64,000 bases of DNA from Actinoalloteichus_B caeruleus (GTDB taxonomy: Bacteria > Actinomycetota > Actinomycetes > Mycobacteriales > Pseudonocardiaceae). The stretch lies in assembly GCF_000718005.1 (NCBI RefSeq), contig NZ_JODV01000016.1; one strand, written 5' to 3'. The notes beneath the pieces were generated by a model, which worked only from the letters and a program-made list of their open reading frames with translations, searched no databases and was not told where the DNA came from. The first letter of the stretch is position 1. Each line of letters begins with the position of its first letter. This document shows positions 59,308 through 64,000 of this stretch, piece after piece. A program made the translations under genes and the position numbers.

Positions 59308-60623
59308 TCCCGCCCCTCCGGTTCCGTCGGGAACCACGCCGTCACCAGCCAACCCCCGTCCGCCGTCGGTCCGACCCGCAGCCGACCCGAGGTCTGCCGC
59401 ACCCGTTCCCGCATACCCATCAGACCGTAGCCACCGGAGCCCGTCGTGTCCCCACCGGTGGTGGCGGCGCCGTTGCGCACCGCCACCTCGAGACCCTCGG
59501 GAGACCGGACCACGACGACCGCCACCTCGGCGCCGGGGGAGTGCTGGCGGGCGTTGCTGATCGCCTCCTGCACCAGCCGGTAGGCGGCGACGTCCACCGC
59601 CACCGGGAGCGGTTGCTCGGGGCCGGACACCGACAGCGTGACCACCGTCCCGGCTCGCCGTGCCTCCTCCACCAGCTCCTCGACCGACCCCATCGAGGGC
59701 AGCGGGCCCTGGTCGTCCTCGGGGGCGTCGGTGCGCAGGATGCCCACCAGCTGCCGCATCGCCGACAGCGTCGCCCGCCCCTGACCTCGGATGCCCCGCA
59801 AGGCCTCCCGCACCAGGGCGGGGTCGCGGTCCACCAGCCGGTCCGCGGCCCCAGCCTGGACGACGATCGCGGAGAGGTCGTGGGCCGCGACGTCGTGCAG
59901 TTCCCTGGCGATCCTGGCGCGCTCCTCCCGCACCGCGGCCTTGGCGCGTTCGGCGCGTTCGGCGGTCAGCCGGTCGACCCTGGCGGCCAGTTCGTCGAGG
60001 TAGTCCCGCCGTGTCCGCGTGTAGAGCCCGAGGAGGCCGGCCAGGCCGTAGGAGAACAGCGACGCCAGCAGCAGGTTGCGCGCGTTGGTGCCGTCGTTGC
60101 CCCAGAAGGTCGGCAGCGGGGTGATGCGGCCGTCGAGCACCGCGACCGACAGCAGACCACCCACCGCGTGGACCAGGGCGAGGACGGCGAGTGTGAGCAC
60201 GACCCGCCGGCGGGGCAACAGGCTCCCCACCGTGTAGGCGCACACCACCAGCCCGAGACCGGTGCCCGGGTAGACGAAGGGCGGTAGCGAGGCCACCAGG
60301 ACGACGACGGTGGCCAGCACGAGCGCGGTGCGGGGCACGAGCCGCCGAATCGCGAGGACCGCCACGTCGGCGCTGGCGACGAGGTTCATCAGGACGACGG
60401 TCCACAGCGGCTCCGGCAGGATGCCGCCGTTGACGGCCAGCGCCGCCCCGACCCGGACCACCACGAGCAGGAGCGCCAGTCCCAGGGCCACGACCGCGTC
60501 CCTGGCGACGGGGGTTCGTGCCCCGGCGGCGGTCAGGGCCCGCGTCCACCACCGGACCCGCCGGGTTGGTGCCAGCGCGGGCCGGCCGCCCGCCGGCCCG
60601 CGCCGCCCACCGGAATTCCTCAC
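59304..60623 (-). CDS. Sensor histidine kinase (HisKA_3 family)
   Basis: A 439-residue kinase. GTG 60623 overlaps the stop of the upstream DUF418 gene by four bases (GTGA). The N-terminal 200 residues contain about five membrane helices (ARDAVVALGLALLLVVVRV, TALVLATVVVLVASLPPFV and others). The kinase core has the H-box ARELHDVAAHDLSAIVV and G-box GGYGLMGMRERV. No periplasmic sensor domain is present, so it probably senses membrane or envelope state. It phosphorylates the next-encoded response regulator. Confidence 0.92.
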   Translation of the reverse strand: MRNSGGRRGPAGGRPALAPTRRVRWWTRALTAAGARTPVARDAVVALGLALLLVVVRVGAALAVNGGILPEPLWTVVLMNLVASADVAVLAIRRLVPRTALVLATVVVLVASLPPFVYPGTGLGLVVCAYTVGSLLPRRRVVLTLAVLALVHAVGGLLSVAVLDGRITPLPTFWGNDGTNARNLLLASLFSYGLAGLLGLYTRTRRDYLDELAARVDRLTAERAERAKAAVREERARIARELHDVAAHDLSAIVVQAGAADRLVDRDPALVREALRGIRGQGRATLSAMRQLVGILRTDAPEDDQGPLPSMGSVEELVEEARRAGTVVTLSVSGPEQPLPVAVDVAAYRLVQEAISNARQHSPGAEVAVVVVRSPEGLEVAVRNGAATTGGDTTGSGGYGLMGMRERVRQTSGRLRVGPTADGGWLVTAWFPTEPEGRE

Positions 60624-61663
60624 CGGGAGGCGCCGTCCGCCGGCGCCACCCGTGCTGGCAGCCACCGCCAGTAGGTCACGCAACGCCACGCCCACTCAGC
60701 TGGGCCGTAGCGGAAGTGGCGTGTCCACAGCGGGCTCCAGGCCGCCTGGGCCAGCAGGATGCCGGCCCCGAGCGCGGTGGCCACGGCCCAGTGGGAGGAG
60801 CCGGGGAGACCGAGCGCCGTTCCCAACGCCACGAACAGCAGGGTCGCGGAGAGGTAGTTCGTCAACGCCAGCCGGCCCAGCGGGGCCAGCAGCGCGGTCA
60901 GGGCCGACCCCAGCACGGGGACCGCCAGCAGTGCGAGGAACGCGGCGGCGTAGGCGGCGGCCATCGAGAACGAGAACAGCAGACCGACGCGGCGGGTCAC
61001 CCCCTCGGCGGCGCCGCTGTGGACCACCACCCAGTACGAGCCGGCGGCGACCACCGCCGCGACCACCGAGGAGACGACGAGCGCCGTCGTCCGTTCGGGG
61101 AGACGGGTCGCCACCCCGAGCTGCGCGAAGGCGAAACCCAGCACGAAGAGGCCGGGCAGCAGCCCGAGCCCTCCGACGCCGGCCACCAGCCCCAGGACCG
61201 TCAACAGGAGACCGACGACCAGGTTGACCCTGCCGGAGCAGAAGCTGAGCGGCAGCAGCACCAGCAGGCCCGTGACCGCGAAGGGCAGCAGCACCTCACC
61301 GGGTTGCAGCAGGTGGTGCAGGGCTCCCACCACGCCGAGAGCCACCAGCCGGCGCACCAGCAGCGGCCGGGGACGGTCGGTGCGCTTGGCCGCCGAGCGC
61401 AGGAAGAGGCCGAAACCCACGCCGAAGAGCAGGAAGAAGATCGGGTAGAACCTGCCGACCACGAACAGGCGCAGAACCTCGGGTGCGTCCCCGAGCACCG
61501 GCATCATGTCGAGGGTCTGCGGGATGTTGACGAAGATGATCCCGCACAGCGCGAAGCCTCGAAGCGCGTCGAGGGCGTGCACCCTGCCCTGGGGACGTAC
61601 CGGGGCGGGTGGTGCTGGCGCCGTGGTCGGCGCGGAGCTGGGACGTGATGGGAACGAGGACAT
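60620..61663 (-). CDS. DUF418-family membrane protein
   Basis: A 347-residue protein with a Pro/Ala-rich N-terminus (about 1-28) and about eight membrane helices; family landmarks include RVHALDALRGFALCGIIFVN and RLALTNYLSATLLF, with GPAEWAWRCVTYWRW at the end. DUF418 proteins (YeiB-like) are thought to be acyltransferase- or transport-like, with no proven reaction. ATG 61663 is used; it is first in a three-gene operon with the kinase and response regulator, which is an uncommon pairing and suggests that its activity or substrate is sensed. Confidence 0.85.
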   Translation of the reverse strand: MSSFPSRPSSAPTTAPAPPAPVRPQGRVHALDALRGFALCGIIFVNIPQTLDMMPVLGDAPEVLRLFVVGRFYPIFFLLFGVGFGLFLRSAAKRTDRPRPLLVRRLVALGVVGALHHLLQPGEVLLPFAVTGLLVLLPLSFCSGRVNLVVGLLLTVLGLVAGVGGLGLLPGLFVLGFAFAQLGVATRLPERTTALVVSSVVAAVVAAGSYWVVVHSGAAEGVTRRVGLLFSFSMAAAYAAAFLALLAVPVLGSALTALLAPLGRLALTNYLSATLLFVALGTALGLPGSSHWAVATALGAGILLAQAAWSPLWTRHFRYGPAEWAWRCVTYWRWLPARVAPADGASR

Positions 61664-62023
61664 GCGTGGATGGTGGCCCACCGCGCCCGCGCACGCCTCC
61701 CCCGCGATGACGAGATCCGGCTCCTCCCCGAGGCGGAGGCACCGTCCGAGGTGGCGGCGGTAGCCGACCCCCTCGGCCTGCTCGGGGCCGGGGAAGTCGT
61801 CGGGGTGTCGGGGGCCCGGACCCGCCGCGCGGGGAGGTCACGACGCGCCCGCCCCGGACGGGAGCCGAGGTCCCGGGCACCACCCGGGGCTGGCCGGTCC
61901 GCCGTGTCCGCTGACACGGGTCCCCGCCAGCTGCCGTGCCGTTCGGGTGGCCGCGCCGGCCCGGCGGCCGCCGGCGACGCGCTGGCCCCACGCCGCCGGC
62001 GTGGCCGATCGGCATGGACGACG
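61664..62023. other. Stretch between DUF418 and ferredoxin genes, no gene seen
   Basis: About 360 bases. A minus-strand frame continues from the ferredoxin gene through here, but its sequence is Arg/Pro/Gly-rich run-on with no domain. The promoter of the DUF418 operon must lie here. Confidence 0.5.
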
Positions 62024-62240
62024 TCACCGGAGTGCCGGTCCTCCGCTCGGATGGGCGTGAGCCGGATGCGGGGCAGGGCAGGCGACGGTGGCCCTCCCGA
62101 ACCCCCGCCGCCAGTGCCTCCGCCGGGGCGGCGAGCGGGATGACCCGCCCGGCCTCCGCCGACTGGTCGACGACGTCGGGCGCGAGCACCACGCACTGCC
62201 CGGCGGTGCGACAGACGTCCACGTCGACGTTGACCCGCAT
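62024..62240 (-). CDS. Ferredoxin, partner of the P450 (3' end uncertain)
   Basis: ATG 62240 with AGGAGGGGG upstream. The protein begins MRVNVDVDVCRTAGQ, with CVVLAPDVVDQSAEAGRVI next, and has cysteines at about 10, 16 and 56 (CPASG), the pattern of small actinobacterial [3Fe-4S] ferredoxins that feed P450s. Normal ferredoxins end soon after CP-A-x-x-I-R-L. Here the frame runs on for over 250 codons with no sense, and an I-R-L-T-P ending is found in another frame, so a frameshift near 62060 is likely. I set the end at 62024, the stop reached in the neighbouring frame; this is uncertain. It follows the P450 gene by 55 bases. Confidence 0.65.
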
Positions 62241-62295
62241 CACGGACCCCCTCCTGGACACCGGGGTGCTCACCCCGTCACGACGTCGAACCCGG

Positions 62296-63504
62296 TCACC
62301 AACGGACCGGGAGCGCGTGCACCCCGTAGATCTGGGCGTCGTGCTTGAACGGGATCCGCTCGAGCGGGGTGGCCAGCCGGAGACCCGGAAACCGCTCGAA
62401 CAGCGAGCGCAACGCGATCCGCAGCTCCGCCCTCGCGAGCTGCTGCCCCAGGCACAGGTGGTCCCCGTGGCCGAAGGCCAGGTGGTGCCGTGCCCGCCGC
62501 GTCACGTCCAGCCGGTCCGGCGGGGAACCAGGGAAGGCCGAGGGGTCCCGGTTGGCCGCCGGGAGCGACACCACGACGCCGTCGCCCGCGCGGATCGTGA
62601 CACCCCCGAGGTCGACATCCTCGGTCGCGAACCGGCGCTGGCCCGCGTGGATGATCGTCAGGTAGCGCAGCAACTCCTCCACGGCGCGCGCCGTGGAGTC
62701 GTCGTCGGCCACCACCAGGGGGATCTGGTCGGGGTGGTCCAGGAGCGCGGCCACCCCCAGCCCGATCATGTTCGCCGTGGTCTCGTGCCCGGTGTTGAGC
62801 AGGAAGACACCCAGGTCCGCCGCGTCCTCGGCGGTGAGCTCGCCGGCCCGCACCCGGACCGCGAGGCGGCTGAGCACGTCGTCCTCCGGGTCACCGCGCT
62901 TGTCGTTGACCACGTCACGGAGGAAGGCGCGCAGGGCCTCGAAGGACCGGAGCTTCTCCTCCATCGGAACGTGCAGGCTGATGACCGTCGACGCGGCACG
63001 TTGGAAGAAGTCGTGGTCCTGGTAGGGGACGCCGAGCAGATCGCAGATGACCAGCGAGGGCAGGGGCTGGGCGAACCGTTCGACGAGGTCCACCGGGGGG
63101 TTCTCGCTGGCCATCTCGTCGAGCAGCTGGTCAGCCAGCCGCTGGATCGTGGGGCGCAGTGCGGTCACCCGCCTTGCCAGGAAGTCCCGTGCCACCAGGG
63201 AGCGCAGGGCGCCGTGTTCGGGCGGGTCCTGGGAGGAGAAGAAGACACGGGGCCGAGGGGGTTCCGCCTCGAACCTGCTCGGGTAGCAGGGGTGGCCGTG
63301 CGCCGCGCTGAAGCGGCGGTCCCCGAGAACGACGCGGGCGTCGTCGTAGCGGGTCACCAGCCACACCGCGAGCCTGCCGTCCCAGATGCTCACCCGGCCC
63401 ACGGGCTGGTCCCCGTACTGGGCGGTGTGCTCAGCCGGGGGGTCGAACGGGGCGCCGGGCGCCCGGGACAGGGTGTAGGGCGGTAATCGGAGTTCCGGCG
63501 ACAT
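62296..63504 (-). CDS. Cytochrome P450
   Basis: A 402-residue class I bacterial P450, ATG 63504 (MSPELRLPPYTLSRAPGAPF). Conserved parts are the I-helix LNTGHETTANMI (T for oxygen activation), ExxR in AVEELLRYL, and the heme-thiolate motif FGHGDHLCLGQQLAR. It lacks a membrane anchor. A ferredoxin gene follows on the same strand, so it is probably the electron donor. No biosynthetic cluster is visible within the window, and the substrate is unknown; the neighbour past the right edge may tell. Confidence 0.93.
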   Translation of the reverse strand: MSPELRLPPYTLSRAPGAPFDPPAEHTAQYGDQPVGRVSIWDGRLAVWLVTRYDDARVVLGDRRFSAAHGHPCYPSRFEAEPPRPRVFFSSQDPPEHGALRSLVARDFLARRVTALRPTIQRLADQLLDEMASENPPVDLVERFAQPLPSLVICDLLGVPYQDHDFFQRAASTVISLHVPMEEKLRSFEALRAFLRDVVNDKRGDPEDDVLSRLAVRVRAGELTAEDAADLGVFLLNTGHETTANMIGLGVAALLDHPDQIPLVVADDDSTARAVEELLRYLTIIHAGQRRFATEDVDLGGVTIRAGDGVVVSLPAANRDPSAFPGSPPDRLDVTRRARHHLAFGHGDHLCLGQQLARAELRIALRSLFERFPGLRLATPLERIPFKHDAQIYGVHALPVRW

Positions 63505-63933
63505 GGTGGCGCTCCCTCGTGGCGGCACCGGGACCGGCAGCCGCGGCCGGACTGACGGACGGGAACCGCCTGGTCGTGATCCGACGAGCGCGGGGACGCC
63601 CGGACGCCGCTCCACCAGCCGCTGCCACGGGCGGACCGTGGTGGTGGCGCTGGAGTACCCCGTCCACTCGGGACGGAACCCTAGGTCAACGCCGCGCGGG
63701 GCGTCCATACCCGAGGTGGGTGCCTGGATTCCGGGAGCGCGCTCACCGCCGCCGGGTGCGTCGTGGCCGGGGTCCCGATCCGCCCGGGCCGCCGCCCCTC
63801 GTCCGGTGCTGCCGCGCCCGGCTGCCGTCGTCACCCCGAACCGGACTCGACTGGTCTCGACTGGTGCTCCTCGGGGTGGGGCCCTCGGGTGGGGTCCACC
63901 TCGATCCCGGGGGCCGGTCGTGGTCGGCCGGCC
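63505..63933. other. Stretch upstream of the P450 gene, no gene seen
   Basis: About 430 bases that should hold the P450 promoter. No supported gene, hairpin or operator was recognised. Confidence 0.45.
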
Positions 63934-64000
63934 TCAGCTCCGGGCCAGGACCGGGTCGGTGATGCCAGCCGGGCAGGCGAGCTGGTCGACGTCCCACCCC
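63934..64000 (-). CDS. C-terminal end of a gene running in from the right edge
   Basis: The last 21 codons and TGA stop of a minus-strand frame, ending ITDPVLARS. Too short to identify. Strand and direction fit an operon leading into the P450 gene, but the 430-base gap argues against tight coupling. Confidence 0.35.
   Translation of the reverse strand, partial: GWDVDQLACPAGITDPVLARS

Noticed and set aside
62024..62240. Calling a 325-residue ferredoxin fusion
   Set aside because: The run-on part has no domain and looks like frame noise; a frameshift is more likely.
1..64000. tRNA, rRNA and phage or integrase genes
   Set aside because: No cloverleaf with conserved T-arm, rRNA core sequence, integrase or att-like repeat was recognised by eye; a tRNAscan run would be decisive.

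Overview
The window is very GC-rich actinomycete chromosome, probably from a filamentous member of the Pseudonocardiaceae or a close relative. The evidence is dense GTG and ATG starts with GGAGG-type ribosome binding sites, the actinobacterial one-chain 2-oxoglutarate dehydrogenase (kgd), a Streptomyces-subtilisin-inhibitor-type protein, DUF3558 proteins, a PF04672 methyltransferase and many ECF/TetR/IclR regulators. I found no rRNA, tRNA, CRISPR array, insertion sequence or phage module. The genus call is inference.

Left part (0-29 kb). This is mostly metabolism, transport and secretion: a small EspC/DUF3558-like operon (0-1 kb), kgd (1.5-5 kb), a one-polypeptide ABC exporter with one degenerate ATP site (5-9 kb), an ABC-2 pair with a Pro/Gly/Tyr/Gln-rich tail (9.2-11.3 kb), two paired small hypotheticals, alanine dehydrogenase, an MFS transporter, a secreted protease inhibitor, an SGNH lipase, a thiolase and CutA. 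Two paralogous small secreted chaplin-like proteins and a 534-residue secreted protein follow (19.4-22.2 kb), separated by strong hairpin terminators. A TetR regulator diverges from an accD-accA-fadE acyl-CoA operon across two perfect GTTAA-N6-TTAAC palindromes, the AccR-type operator.

Middle (29-46 kb). A luciferase-family monooxygenase, an alpha/beta hydrolase, an IclR regulator and a small hypothetical share a GCACAATATGAAC motif in their promoter regions, so they probably form one IclR regulon. Next come a DUF4241 protein, a GNAT enzyme, and an enoyl-CoA hydratase / acyl-CoA ligase pair with a divergent TetR. An ECF sigma factor diverges from a membrane zinc-finger anti-sigma, followed by a NYN-LOTUS protein. 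The most interesting locus is at 41.8-45.7 kb: a 23-codon, extremely basic peptide gene with an ideal ribosome binding site, a hairpin, a SagB-type flavin dehydrogenase with an N-terminal winged-helix-like region, an MFS protein and a ferric-reductase-like membrane protein ending in a His-rich tail. It looks like an uncharacterised peptide-modification (RiPP-like) locus with a possible metal link.

Right part (46-64 kb). Small disordered hypotheticals and a YezG-like protein are followed by a J-domain/NERD protein, a methyltransferase and two gene-poor stretches. A decaying accessory patch (52-56.5 kb) holds a P-loop-less AAA ATPase, a frameshifted DUF4276/TOPRIM-like gene, a tandem Cas4-like iron-sulfur nuclease and a doubly frameshifted TetR. 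After it come a membrane alpha/beta hydrolase with a divergent TetR and a perfect 15-bp inverted-repeat operator, a DUF418-histidine kinase-response regulator operon with GTGA overlaps, and a cytochrome P450-ferredoxin pair.
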